Of a stretch of DNA of 64,000 nt, positions 24,915 through 36,111 are shown one piece after another; position 1 is the stretch's first letter, and the number at the start of each line of letters is the position of its first letter. The stretch comes from Sistotremastrum niveocremeum HHB9708 (Eukaryota; Basidiomycota; Agaricomycetes; Sistotremastrales; Sistotremastraceae). The notes beneath the pieces are model-generated. The model did not search any database and was not told the DNA's origin. It saw only the letters and a program-made list of their open reading frames with translations. A program made the translations under genes and the position numbers. The stretch is from positions 253,871 through 317,870 of the forward strand of contig KV419419.1 of NCBI GenBank assembly GCA_001630475.1, given 5' to 3'.

Positions 24915-25311
24915 ATATCCAGAGCATATTACACGTTAGATGTACATAGGCACAATCCGGATGTTCACAAAAAATTGGATCGCATCCAGCATTTAGTTAG
25001 CGCTTACCCGGAACCGTAATAAAGGTAAGGCTGAGTCCGAAAAGTGTACATGCGTGATTGTAATAGGCGAGGCGTCTTTCGTAACTGAAAGGCAAAGTGC
25101 GGGTTGTGCGTCTTACCCCTCCTTCCCTTTTGCCAAATCTCCATACAATCGTCTGTGGACCAAATGCAGCCTCGATAGCATTCCTTCGAGACGATAAGGG
25201 AACCTATCACACATATCGACGAGAACTTCATCATCCAGCATTCACTGACAACGACCGCCCCCAGCCCATAATTTTCGCCTCACACCGCAACGCATAGAGC
25301 CCACGATATCG
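24915..25311. other. intergenic region before the R3H-SUZ gene
   Basis: About 400 bp between two plus-strand genes. A minus frame at 25004-25234 is short, has no relatives I can recall and no splice support, so it is not called. The stretch should hold the transporter 3' end and the promoter of the R3H-SUZ gene. Confidence 0.5.
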
Positions 25312-28300
25312 ATGCCAGTACCGCAGAAATCTCTCTCATTGCCATCCATATCACCTTCATCCAACCCCGTCAAAGACTCCCACTCTCTTGTGGACGAGAG
25401 CCAGAATACTAATAGTCATAGTGATGCCGCGGCTCAAGCGGTCGCTGTCGATGGAATGAGGGAGACGCGAGGAGCTGAAAGCGAAGAGATTTCTACTACC
25501 ATCGCTATCGCGCCGCCTTCCCCTCCTCTTCCTTCATCACCGTCGTCTCCTCGTCCGGAGACTGCTACTATGGCATCGGAAGTCGTGCAAGGTGGCTCCA
25601 CGAGCACGAGCACGAGCGCGAGCCCAGGTGGTGATGTCGAGGGCGAGCTTACGACCGCTCCAGCTTCAGCTACATCTGCGGTTGAGATCCAGGCGCAGGC
25701 CAATGATGAAGATACTGCGGTCGACGACTCCATCGTCGAGGCACTCAGGACCCCGAAAGATCGCATGTTCGTGCTCATGGTCGGTGATAAAATGGAGAGT
25801 TTAATAAATGAACGGAAGTACGTCACTCTTCCGCTCTCCTTCACATTCTCGAGACATTAACGAATCTCACAGTCCAAAGACAAAAATAGAGTTGACCGCG
25901 CCAAGCACTTACCAACGACTGCTTGTCCATCGATGCGCTGCGTATTATAAGCTCACTGCCGAGACTGAGCCCCCTACAAAGATTATTTCGGTATCTATTT
26001 CTGCGGAAAGTAGGATGTATGTCATATCCAGTCTCCTCACGCGGTAGCATGTCTAACTGCGGCGCATTTGCGTTTCCCGTTCTTATAGTCCCCTTCGTCG
26101 AGTCGCCGATCTCGTACCAGCAGAAGTCGCCCCGCCCCCAGCCTTCCAGATCATGCGTCGCATCAACCAAGAAAAGTATCGTAATAGAGGCTCTGGGGCA
26201 TCATCCGCAACAGGCGGAGATGATAATAATACCAACAGCGCTCCTGGCACGACTGCCGATCCTTCCTCCGACGTCGAACTGTCTGAGGCCGGTTCGTCGA
26301 GAAGCGGAAGTAAACCTAAGAAGCATATGACTATCTCGGAACGCGAAGCTGCTTATAAGGAGGCTCGATCTCGGATCTTCATGGATTTCAAGGAGAAGGA
26401 GCGGGCGTCTGTTACTGCGACGAGCGGAAGCCAGCCAGCCAGTGCGAGCGCCAGTTCCTCAAACCTTTCAATCGTGTCGAGTGGAGGTGGTGGGAGTAGC
26501 GTGGGTGACGTTGACGATAGTGGCAGTACGGCTCCTACTGAGAGCGAATGGTCGGCCCCTGCCGTGAAGCATCATCATCGCCCTCAAAACCGAGAACGAA
26601 TGACTGGGAAAAAAGGATCTCAGCATCGAGATCACGTCAGAGATGCGTCTAGGAACACACGCCTGGGGCAGGGGCATGCTATCCAATCGTACTCTCCCCT
26701 GGGATCTGATGAATACGGCGACGGTTTCAATTATCCAACGCTATATGATCCCAATACCGATTCAATGGTTCCACCGCCGTTGCCTCCTCCTGCGGGATCC
26801 GCTCCTCCTCCACCTCCACCACCCCCGCCACAAAATCCGTACGGCACTGTTTATCCCGTCTATTCTTATCCTCAGACCTCCTCGTATTACTATCCGTACC
26901 CATATCCACCTCCTGCCAATCCCCCTTTACAACAGTCACAACCGCACGAGCCAAGTCCGAACATGAACACGGGACCGCCCACACCGTACGAAGGATATGC
27001 GCCGCCGCCTACAGGATATGTGCCATACATGTGGCCGCCGCCACCTCCGCCTCCTCACCAGCCAGTTCAAGCTCATCATGAACAACAACGGCAGCACCAC
27101 ATCATGGGAGGAGACTCCTCCCACGGCGGTTCATTTGCACAGTCGCCAGGAGGATATGGCGCTTCCTATCCTATGTATTCATCTGGATATTATCACACCA
27201 CCCAATATGCGCCTCCTGAATACCCTCCTCCACAACCGCCTCCCACGCTAGATGTCTACGAGACGCATCATAACACGCATGATATGCAAGCTCATCATGA
27301 ACCTCAAAATCCAAATAATAGACCTGGTCCTGGACCTAACGGGCGTAGAGGAAGTCAAAATCAGCGGACATCCTGGAGTTATGGGCCCGGAGCGAGTCTG
27401 GGCGGGTTTCCAGCTTTGAATGGGCATAGCGATGCCATGGGACCAAGGATGAGTCGAAGGGGTGGTGCACCGCCGTTCCAACACCAATCGAATTCTGGGC
27501 ATAATCATGGAGGGCAGAGAACTCCGGGAGATGAGGCGGCTTCTGTCGCAGTGAGTTTATCTACTCTTCGATTGTGAAGATATAATGTTGATCATGAAGA
27601 CTGCTTCTCCCTCTCATTACCATTCTGTGTTTTCGCCTATGGTGTCTCCTTCGTCATCTTCATCGTCCGTCGGTGCACTGTCGCAGTCAACTTCCAGTTC
27701 GTCGAGCTCAAGGCAGACTATCGCTTCTTCTTCCACTACGTCAAAGCACCCGCTCCCTGCCCGACCTGATTGGGCAGTCGGGATGAAACCGTCTTCGCAT
27801 CGACCTCAGAACGGTTCACTACCGGGCCTTGCGCGACATTCGCCAAGGAGGACCCCCAATCAGCAACTTTCGCCTATGTCGCTGCAGCCAGGTGACTTCC
27901 CGCCTTTGACGATACATAATGTCAATGCCAACGGTCACGGAAACAACGGTCCATTGAACGCAGAGAAGCGTCTTCCTACTGCAAGCAATGTGTGGAACAA
28001 CCAAGACTCCACGAGAGCTGTTTTGACGATGGGAAATGCCCCGCCTCTACCTCCAAATCATCATCCGTATGGTCAACATCCTCCCGGTCCTCTACCGCCT
28101 CCTCATCTACAGCACCCTCAATATCAACCTCAACACTATCCGCCTCCTCCTGACCATCAGCTCATGAACGGAAATCCAAATGCAGGACCGCAGGGTTACT
28201 TGAGTCATCCGCCGCCGCCTGTGCCACTTCAGACGCAAGGTTATGGGCATCCCTCGCATCCGTCTCCCCATGCTCACGCGCCTCCGCCTCCGCCGCCTCC

Positions 28301-28796
28301 CCACCAGCATCAATATCACCAGCATCAACAACAGCCTCAAGCCGCGCCTTTCCAAGGCCGACCAACGCGTCTTGATGAATACGATGCAAGATTCGAAAGA
28401 CCGCCTCCGAAGGGAGGAACGGGATTATACAATCCCAAGGCAGGGAACAATGGATCCAACCAAAGCATCAACCAGCAGGTGCACGTTCAGCAACGTACGG
28501 TGAACCCGAATGCGAACGCGAGCTCGAGTGTCCAATCGCCATCGCAACCGCATCCTGGTCCACCAGCGCACCCGCAGCATCAACATCATGCTCACTCTTA
28601 TACAAATGGAGTTGGGCGAGCCGGTGCCAACGAGAAGATTGCCGAGAATGCAAGGGAAAGCGTACAGAGGGAATTGGAGAGGGTCAGATCCGAGTCCGTC
28701 GCCAGCGCAATCTTGGTCAACGGAGTTGGAGGGATGAGCATCAACGAAGGCATGCCTGGCGCAGCTGGTGTGGAGGGTGGTGCGGACCGATCATGA
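25312..28796 (+). CDS. R3H and SUZ domain RNA-binding protein
   Basis: Four exons (25312-25817, 25873-26016, 26089-27550, 27600-28796) give 1102 residues. A Ser/Pro/Ala-rich N-terminus leads to the R3H domain at about residues 145-215 (ALRTPKDRMFVLMVGDKMES, LTAPSTYQRLLVHRCAAYYK, IPLRRVADLVPAEV). The Arg-x3-His signature is R-LLV-H. The SUZ domain follows: FQIMRRINQEKYRNRG and ISEREAAYKEARSRIFMDFK. R3H and SUZ domains both bind single-stranded nucleic acid, usually mRNA, and this arrangement is known from R3HDM/Encore-type proteins in eukaryotes. The remaining 800 residues are low complexity: polyproline runs near 26770-26830 and 27030-27060, then Gln/His/Pro/Tyr/Gly-rich stretches like those of proteins that enter RNA granules. 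A short helical, charged segment near the end (NEKIAENARESVQRELERVR) may be a coiled coil. RNA target unknown. Confidence 0.88.
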
Positions 28797-29033
28797 GGAC
28801 AGGTCGACCGTTTTGTCGTTTCTTATATTTGCGTGACTTTGACTATAACTTGCTGTGCTGCACCTTGCATCGTTTGATTGACTACTAGCTGTTACCTATT
28901 ATCAGTTTACTCCGTGTGTCCTATGTGAAATATTGCTTTTAATAATTAATCTACCGAATACAAAAAGTAGACGTGGTGGATCCGATAGGGACGCCCAAAG
29001 TTCATGCTAAGTCATACTAAGCGCCAAATAGCT

Positions 29034-29128
29034 GGCCTGGTGGTCTAGTAGTATGATTCCTTGTTAGGGCAGTCGTGTGTAGATGTACAATATCGAGGAG
29101 GTCCCGGGTTCAATTCCCGGCCAGGCCC
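29034..29128 (+). tRNA. tRNA-Pro(AGG) with intron
   Basis: A full cloverleaf can be drawn. Acceptor stem GGCCTGG (29034-29040) pairs perfectly with CCAGGCC (29121-29127), with discriminator C at 29128. The anticodon stem is CCTTG (29059-29063) with CGAGG (29094-29098), including one G-T pair. The loop is TT-AGG-G..T with anticodon AGG at 29066-29068. A 23-nt intron (29070-29092) sits after position 37, the canonical place. The T arm is CCGGG-TTCAATT-CCCGG (29104-29120). The B-box GGTTCAATTCC is intact. It marks the border between the ordered gene block and the repeat-rich half. Confidence 0.95.
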
Positions 29129-29132
29129 TTTT
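29129..29132 (+). terminator. RNA polymerase III terminator of the tRNA
   Basis: A run of four T directly follows the tRNA discriminator base, the standard Pol III stop signal. Confidence 0.8.
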
Positions 29133-29288
29133 GCTTGAGCGCAGCAGAGAAAGTTCCTACTTGTTTCACTGTCTGTTTTGACACCGACGAGGAGGATATT
29201 ACTCTTACGTGCTATTTTTGTATCTATCACTCCCCATACTGTTTTTGTGTCTTATCGGTACTATACATGTAGACTGCATACACTGTTG

Positions 29289-29431
29289 AGCACGAACGAG
29301 GCAGAAATCCTGCTCTTCCTCCTGTCATGCGAATATGATAATTATGGGCATCATGTTGACATGCAGGGCATCATGTTGACATGCAGGTCATCATAATTGA
29401 GAGAGCATTTGATTTCTGCTTCTGTCGTGCT
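29289..29431. repeat. 143-bp imperfect hairpin with an internal 20-bp tandem duplication
   Basis: The outer ends are inverted copies: AGCACGAACGAGGCAGAAAT on the left, and its diverged complement ending TTTCTGCTTCTGTCGTGCT on the right. The middle carries two identical 20-bp units (29346-29365 and 29366-29385) that are themselves partly palindromic (CATCATGTTGACATG). Size and symmetry suggest a small MITE or a processed hairpin locus. No target duplication is visible. Confidence 0.6.
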
Positions 29432-29598
29432 AGCAGAAGGCCTCAAGCTCAGGGAACGGGACGAGGGACAGCAGTGCCGAATGCTCGAGCCGGCGACCTG
29501 GAGAGAGACGTTGTCAATGAGTGATAATATGCAGATGAGTCGGAGGGCATACCAGGGTTTACAGGGACAGATGGGTTTGCCAGTTATCGCCGTACTTA

Positions 29599-30523
29599 CC
29601 TTATCACAATTCGTACCAGCACGACCCTCGCCGCGTAGTGGGGGATGCGCGGAGTCCGTCCACAACGGTATACCCGTTGCCGTGTTTTAAGCAGACGCAT
29701 CCATTGGAGAACCAGGTCCGCGGACGAGGGTGGCAGAATAAGAGATCAATGTCCAGAGGAGCTTTGACCGCAGTGGAATGGTGGGAGAAGAAGAGAATAG
29801 AGAATAAGTTCACACAGTGGGCCATTCTTTTGTAGACATTTCGTTCGGAGTTCGAGCGTGGATTGAATGTTTAGTTACATCGCTCTGCATCAGACGTTGC
29901 CAGAAAGAGACGTCACCATCACAAGCACAAGGAAGGGGTCCCAGACAATTACGGCCGACTCTAGATGAGCGTTGACGACGATGAAGCAGCACTGAAGCAG
30001 TCTGGCGTCTGAGTTTGAATTTTGAGCGCTCAGCATGCTCTCGTCGCCCGGTGCAGCATCTCGTCCTCTTTGTTGTCGTTTCAAAGGGCTCTGCTTCGTC
30101 TAAGCAACAAATTGAATATTCTGTCAACCTTTCTAGCCGGAAACTTTGCATTCGAATGGTCTTGAGCTTTTCTTCGGTAGCGCAGAGTCGCTACAGTATC
30201 AACCACATCGGTGTCAGCCACCTCTTGTCTTGCGCAGAAAATTCCGAGACATCCTGGTTTCATTCCACGCCTTGAACTCCGAAGGAAATGTCTACAAAAT
30301 CACGGCGCACTATTGGAACTTGGTCTTCATCCTCTTTCTCTCCCACCATTCCACTACGGTCAAAGCTCCTCTGGACAATGATCTCCTGTTCTGCCACTCT
30401 TTCCCGCGGACCTGGCAGGGTGCGTCTGTTAATATACACGGCAACAGGGTTACTGTTGTGGACGGGCTCCGCGCATTCCCCCACTACGCGGCGAGGGTCG
30501 TGCTGTTACGAATTGTTGTAAGG
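29599..30523 (+). mobile_element. foldback MITE, copy A (about 270-bp terminal inverted repeats, TA target duplication)
   Basis: The element is 925 bp. Its ends are CCTTATCACAATTCG... and ...CGAATTGTTGTAAGG, flanked by TA on both sides. The inverted repeats extend about 270 bp inward (29599 to about 29866 and about 30255 to 30523), including the landmark GCGTAGTGGGGG / CCCCCACTACGC, leaving a unique centre of about 390 bp. Short frames inside do not agree between copies, so it is non-autonomous. The TA duplication and TIR position resemble Tc1/mariner-type elements, but no transposase is present, so superfamily is inferred. Copies B, C and D lie elsewhere in the window. Confidence 0.85.
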
Positions 30524-30960
30524 TATGTGTCACCGACCGACACGGATTCCCTCCTGGTCTTGGAATCGCTCCTGGAGTGATTGACAATGTTCTTCGATGT
30601 GAGTCTTGTGCTTTCTTCATCCTTCCCTTTGCCTGACCTTCGCCGTGGCGTATCTCAGATCACCCAAGCTGCTCCTTCCTTTCTCTCGTCGATGATGAAT
30701 TGATCATCAGCATCGGCTCGGTGAAGGGAAGTAAAGGTTTAGTCATTGCAGCTGGACACACTTGTTGGGTAGGCTCATATTTTTTGCGCATATTAATGTC
30801 ACTCATGCGTCCTTAGGGGATATGCAATGCACCTGGTACTGCGAAGGCCGTCAGCGAACTTGTGATGGACCGAGCCTCGTTATAGCCCTTCTTTGGCCGC
30901 TAGCAGCTCTTCGGAGCGCGCATTGCCCCACTACGCGGCGGGGGTCGTGCTATTTTTCTT
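30524..30960 (+). repeat. flank of foldback copy A that is duplicated (inverted) beside copy B
   Basis: Sequence from about 30620 to 30745 (CCTTCGCCGTGGCGTATCTC ... GATGAATTGATCATCAGCA) recurs as its reverse complement at about 40040-40140. The part from about 30870 to 30915 (GAGCCTCGTTATAG, GCCGCTAGCAGCTCTTCGGA) recurs at about 40000-40045. Copy A has about 120 extra bases between these two blocks. At 30915-30955 there is a solo fragment of the foldback terminal repeat (CCCCACTACGCGGCGGGGGT). The coding potential of the duplicated segment is unclear. Confidence 0.65.
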
Positions 30961-31930
30961 GTGACAAAGTATGTTGTACGATACGTCAACTCGAGCACGG
31001 TGTGCGGATCCCTGTCGACGAACGCCAACCTCGTAAGTATTTTCTCTCTTCACACCATTCATATGTAGTGTTGATTGCCCCATCCCTAGTTCACGATATG
31101 ATACCTTCGCTAGGTTGGTCCGGGCGAGGAGTATTTCGCGGTCGTATCTTCCCGTGATGCGCAATGACCGCAAATTATCTCCCTCCGCAACTCAACAAAC
31201 GATCGATCGATTGCACTGTGCTTCTTTATCAAGCTGTTGAGGGCCTTCGCCTCTGATCAGGCGACGTCCAGATGAGTCTTCAGCGAAGTCCAGACACGGA
31301 CATTGGTCGTTCTCCGACCAGTTCGCCAAATGCAAACGCACAAACGCGGATGATGATGTGGAGGGCGAGCCTGGGTGACAGCGTACCTTCGCAGCAATGT
31401 GAGTCTCTGATACCCTATGATTTGAAATACTCTAATCATAGCGCTCTAGACAAGTCATGGTCCGAGGTCAATGACCCTCGTATTCAACATTTAATGATGT
31501 GTTGCTGCACTACAGTAGACTCAACTCCTACTCGCCTACCACATGAGATTTCAATTTACTACCAGTATTGATTTAAACGTATTTTTGTCACTCAATGATG
31601 AGGATGTCCCGCGATTGATCATTCATAATTGACACACAATGAACGGCATGCCAGGGTACTCCCCCGTGCCTATAGATGAGAACAAATCCACGCGACTTCT
31701 GGTAGCTCTTAGGCTTCAAGCCTCAGGCCTCAGGGCTCAAGCTTAAGGTTTGAAGCGCGACATCTTGACATCGGGAAACACCGACACTTCTCTTTCTCGG
31801 ACAAGTTACACGTCATTCCCGTATCAGAACCAAGGCCAACGGTGCTCTCGCTCTCGCTCTAGTTTTGATTCTAGCTTTCTTATACCACGGAGTGTATCTG
31901 AAGTCGTCAATTTTCCTCTGGGACACAGAT
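30961..31930. other. non-coding stretch before the F-box gene
   Basis: No supported gene. A 99-codon plus frame at 31272-31571 (MSLQRSPDTDIGRSPTSS) has no recognisable domain. Near 31710-31755 there is a small cluster of AGGCTTCAAGCCT-like palindromes. The end should contain the promoter of the following F-box gene. Confidence 0.4.
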
Positions 31931-32983
31931 ATGCCTCCACTTTTGGCGCATCCGAACTGTTACATTGGTAGATCTCCCGATGAAGTACTCGCCCTCATTC
32001 TCGCAGAAGTACGACACGATACCGCATGTGGTCGATTAAAGTGGCTTCTGATCATGGGGGTGTACGCGCTCCTGCTTTCTCTGCCTTCGCATCAACTCAT
32101 CCCACCTTGACAACATAGATGTCGACGATGGCGTAACGTTGCCATCTCGCAATCTACATTCTGGACCTCTTTCGATTCAGATTTCCCTCCCGAACTCAAG
32201 AAAGACATCCTTCATCGACGAGGCACCTTACCTCTCAATATTCACCTCTCGAATCCGCCGCTCGGTCCTCTTCCTCTTGCTGAGTTACGCTCTTCGAGGC
32301 AACGCGACTTTGATGCACTACGCGTAGCTCGAAGCCTGACGATGTCCTTTCCTTTCCACGGGACTTCCCTTCTCCAAGAGCTCGTGACGAAAGAAATAAT
32401 TGCGAACAGTTTAGTGGATATCCGACTCCATCAGAGCGATGAGTCCGGTTTAGAAGCAGAGACCCATGAGGATCCTCGAGACCTTGGCATCTCGCACATG
32501 CAGTCACGTCTAAACCTATGCTCGACGTTTGGCCCGAACACACGGACGATCGCGCTCGTATTCGCCCAGGCACAGACACATACCGAGTTCCACTGCCAGA
32601 TGCAATTGGTTCAAAAAGCCTCTCAATTCCACGTCCTCACACATCTATCCTTGTATAATCTTTCAACACCACAAAACTATCACTTCACGAAAGATCGCGT
32701 TGCGTTGCCGGACCTTCACAGTTTCACTCTCGTTCGACTCGATACCGCTGCCGTAGAAAACCTCTTCAAAGCTCTCAAGGTCCCTCATCTCCGTCATCTT
32801 TCGTTGGTCAATTGTGTTTATCCGTTTCCGTTCACTTCTGCATTTGACCGGGAACGTCACTTGAAATTGTTGAGTCAATGGGTCCTTCCTCTCCTGTCGC
32901 AGGTCTCGGACAGTTGGGATATCTGCTTAGAGGATACCGTTGGGAGTGCCGATACATGCGTCACAATCAGGAAACTCGATTGA
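31931..32983 (+). CDS. F-box protein of the fungal CRxWR type
   Basis: Two exons, 31931-32061 and 32119-32983, give 331 residues. The N-terminus is a degenerate F-box: IGRSPDEVLALILAEVR, then after the intron VCRRWRNVAISQSTFWTSFD. The CRRWR and FWTSF positions match those of many agaricomycete F-box proteins, which recruit substrates to SCF ubiquitin ligases. The rest has leucine-rich strand patterns without a clean LRR profile (LHSFTLVRLDTAAVENLFKA, LRHLSLVNC, LSQVSDSWDICLED). It is shorter than most relatives (usually 400-600 residues), so the C-terminus may be cut short or may continue in an undetected exon. An ATG at 31865 would add 22 residues without domain support. The intron follows a GT|A-split Val codon, exactly as in the F-box gene at 50597-51683. 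Confidence 0.68.
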
Positions 32984-33881
32984 TGATGCTTCTCACCGCT
33001 GTTCCAAAAAGCAGAATCAAGTTAGCTTTCGAACGCTCTTCAGGCCTGCAGTACCCGTGATTGGGTCATCAATACCTCATCTTTCCACGCTCACGTCGAT
33101 GTTTCGTTAATGTGGGCCTTCGATACACCTTCTTCACCACGGCATTTTTATTCATATGTACGCTTTCTTCTCAAACTTGGACCTTTCATGCAGGGGCATT
33201 CGGAGTCTTTCATCATTCAGCTTCATCATTCAGGATTATACAAGAGTAACGTTTGAAATGCTGCTACGGCCAATTGATCGATCACACGTTTCGTCATTTT
33301 AAAATCAATTCACATTTTTCACGTTGACTGATATGACACAACGGGCCAAAGCCTGAGACTCGTGCTTCTGCATTGACAGTTCCTAACATGGTTTGGGCTC
33401 AAGACTCCTGATGCATGATCTGGGCTACTCCCATGATCTGACGATGTGCTCGGGAGTAATAGATGAAGCATCTTGCCGTTAGCTCCCGAGCCCGCAAATA
33501 TTTCGGAATTTACCCCACGCTTGCCACTCGGCAAATACATATGATCCCGTGTCTCACTGACGATACTTCGCCAATCTGACTTGGCTGATGAGAAGCAGAC
33601 AATGCATTATGTTTGCACGCTTTCTAATTTCATGCCCAATTGTCGAAAGAATCTTGTTTTCGAAATGATTTTTTTGCTCATTGCCATCCGGCGATATAAT
33701 ATTTGATAATTATTCAGATAAGGCCAAACGCTGAAGACTCGCAACGGGGAGTGAATACAGGCTTTCGTTTCAATTGCTACAAGCGCCACGAGCTTTGAAT
33801 TATATCTGACATCGCATAGGCGCTCGTTCCAGTGCTTGAGCTTAACTTCTAGCAGGCGACGACGGTCGCACTAGCGACATC
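32984..33881. other. intergenic region, no supported gene
   Basis: A 3'-flank motif near 33140-33185 (TTCATATGTACGCTTTC) has a diverged counterpart near 45205-45240, which suggests that the 45-kb stretch is the tail of a lost relative of this F-box gene. Otherwise only short frames are seen. Confidence 0.4.
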
Positions 33882-36111
33882 ATGGCCCTCAATCTTGGCG
33901 ATATCATTGATGAAGAAGCAGGCGACGCTGATGATTCCCAACTATTCACTGAATCACCGGTTGACGAAGGAAATTCAACTGAAGAAAATGAACACGGCGG
34001 CGACGATGCAGCACTTGAGAGAAGTGCGGATATATCTGACATTCAGGAAATTTCGGATCTCAGCATCCACATCGATGAAGCACAGCAGGTGTTTCTCGAA
34101 CAAAGTCTTGAGATGATGGCGCCTTATCTCATATCCCTGCATCGCGTGGCGGCTCTGGCGAAGGGAAGAAATGGCGGCGTGCAGAGGACTGAGGATTGGT
34201 ACTCAACCACCGAATTAAGAACTTCACTAGTAAGAGGTAAGTGCTCACTCACTGGCACAGTTTTATTCAAAGCCTTACCATTTTCAAATAGCTCCCAATG
34301 AGTCGTTCGAGGCGTGGTGGGATAGGTGGTCCCTCCTGCTTTCAGACGCCATTTGCACACACTACGGCTGTGCTCCATTTGCTAGCTTCAGGGCAACAGA
34401 CGTCGATCGCATTGAAAAGTTCATCATCAACTCACGCTTCAAAGGAGCAACGTTTGGATGGCACATTCTCCTTACGTGAGTGATACTCGGGTTTTAAAAA
34501 CGACGCTTAGACTTACAGTGTTTTAGCTCATGGAAATCATGCATGAGGACGCTAGCAACCCGTCCACAATGGACTCATCTGGATATGGATTGGAGGGGCG
34601 CTCTAAAGACGGGATACACACGGCTTCGAGGAGTTGAGCCTGTGACCTCCGTTAGCTTCAACGTCGTCGCAGACCCCGTCGATCTCGAATCCGGACCCGA
34701 CCCGGGAACTTTCTTTGATAAGATTCTCGAAGAGGCACCAAACCCAAGGTCGCTCTCGCTCGAACTCCTTGATACCCATATCTTTGAGTTACTCGCCTTC
34801 CTCGAGGAATTCACATCCGAGCCTCCGGGACTTAGGCTTGGTATAAGGCCCGAGCATGAAGATGATGGTGAAAACACTATCTTTTTTCTATCAGGCTTTT
34901 GTCGGATATCATTCCTTGCACTAAAAGGATTCGATGTCACTGGTCTCTCAAGATCCCTGCCCGTGGACGCTTGCTCCTCTCTGCGAACGCTTTATATTCA
35001 ACCTGAAATCGAGACATCTATCGATCTCTCGGAGATACTGCTAATCCTCCAAGAGTGTAAGATGCTTAAGGTGCTTGAGCTCGCGTCCACCGAGGAGATT
35101 ACCTACAAGCCGAATGCGAATGTCGAAGAGGATTCCATCGCTGAAACTTTTCACACCGACTTGCTACGACTTTGCATTAGTACGATCGCCAACCCCTTGC
35201 TCGATATTCTTTTCCGACGAGTCAAATTTCGATTCCTCGACGAGACCGAATTCATCGTCGCCTCACCCTTGTGCGATGGCGAGCGTGAACCATTGCGGTT
35301 GCCGTCTGCTTTGAGGATGTGGACAGACGAAGCAAGCACTCTTGCTGTTAATCTGAGGCCGGATTCAGGCAAAGAAGAGGGGTCTCGCATAACGATCGAT
35401 TATTCTGCTGCCATCGAGGGCCACCAACGAAAACACATTTTACACGGTCTCTTTACCCACGGAACAACACGGAAGCTGATGTCGCCAGGAAAGCCAAGGA
35501 GATCCAGGCCTGCCAGTGGTCGTCCCCCAGCCTTTTCGCAAGTCACAGGGCAACCCTGGCCTGAGGATTTGATTCTCGACTTTGGATCGGCCTTTTCAAA
35601 CGTCACGAGGCTCGAGTTAGATGGCGTCCTTCCTCTCCAAAACCAATTAGAACAACTCTTCGAGCAGCTGCATCTCCTATCCTACTTGTCCGTCTGTGGA
35701 ACCTCTGTGATGAACGTCGCTTCCGCACTGCGCAGCCAGACGAATATGTGCCCCATGTTACAGATATTGAAGCTTCGGCATACATTCGACTTTGGCGAGG
35801 AGGACGAGGACTACGCGGCACTGAAGAAGGCTTTAGTTGCCGAGGCATCCAAATTCGTCACTAGTCGAAAAGGAGTCTCCGAGAGTCCATTCGAATACCT
35901 CGCAATCCGTCATTGGTCGGAGGAAGTGGTGGTTTTCTACAAAGATGAAGCCACGCCTGCCCCAGGAGATGACGTCCTCGCGACTCTCTTTCAAACTGCT
36001 GCGATGGAAGAGGAATACGACAACATCACTCATCGTTACTTCAACGCTGCACGCCGGTGGTCACTCGAAGACATGGCTCAAAATATGATGTACACGGCCG
36101 TCGAGACCTAA
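33882..36111 (+). CDS. unknown protein, paralog 1 of an inverted pair
   Basis: Three exons, 33882-34236, 34292-34475 and 34527-36111, give 707 residues. The N-terminus is acidic (DIIDEEAGDADDSQL), followed by a helical segment LEMMAPYLISLHRVAALAKG and a Trp-rich stretch NESFEAWWDRWSLLL. The long last exon has repeated Leu-rich strand/helix units (LRSLSLELLDTH-like, FCRISFLALKGFD, LLSYLSVCGTS, MLQILKLRHTF), reminiscent of leucine-rich-repeat F-box proteins, but I see no F-box. It ends THRYFNAARRWSLEDMAQ. The gene at 47506-49607 on the other strand is a clear paralog with the same two intron positions and phases. The unrelated-looking mobile elements between them are later arrivals. No function can be assigned. 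Confidence 0.75.

Noticed and set aside
25004-25234. Short minus frame with a signal-peptide-like start
   Set aside because: The hydrophobic start is short and the remainder has no pattern. It lies in the expected promoter/3' region between two genes.
25434-28653. Many antisense frames inside the R3H-SUZ gene
   Set aside because: They are shadows of its Pro/Gln/His-rich low-complexity codons.
29346-29385. Two 20-bp direct repeats considered as a CRISPR-like array
   Set aside because: There are no spacers, only two units, and the context is a eukaryotic hairpin repeat.
29604-30580. Reading frames inside the foldback elements taken as genes
   Set aside because: Frames differ between copies A, B, C and D and run across element borders. 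The DNA structure, not a protein, is what is conserved.
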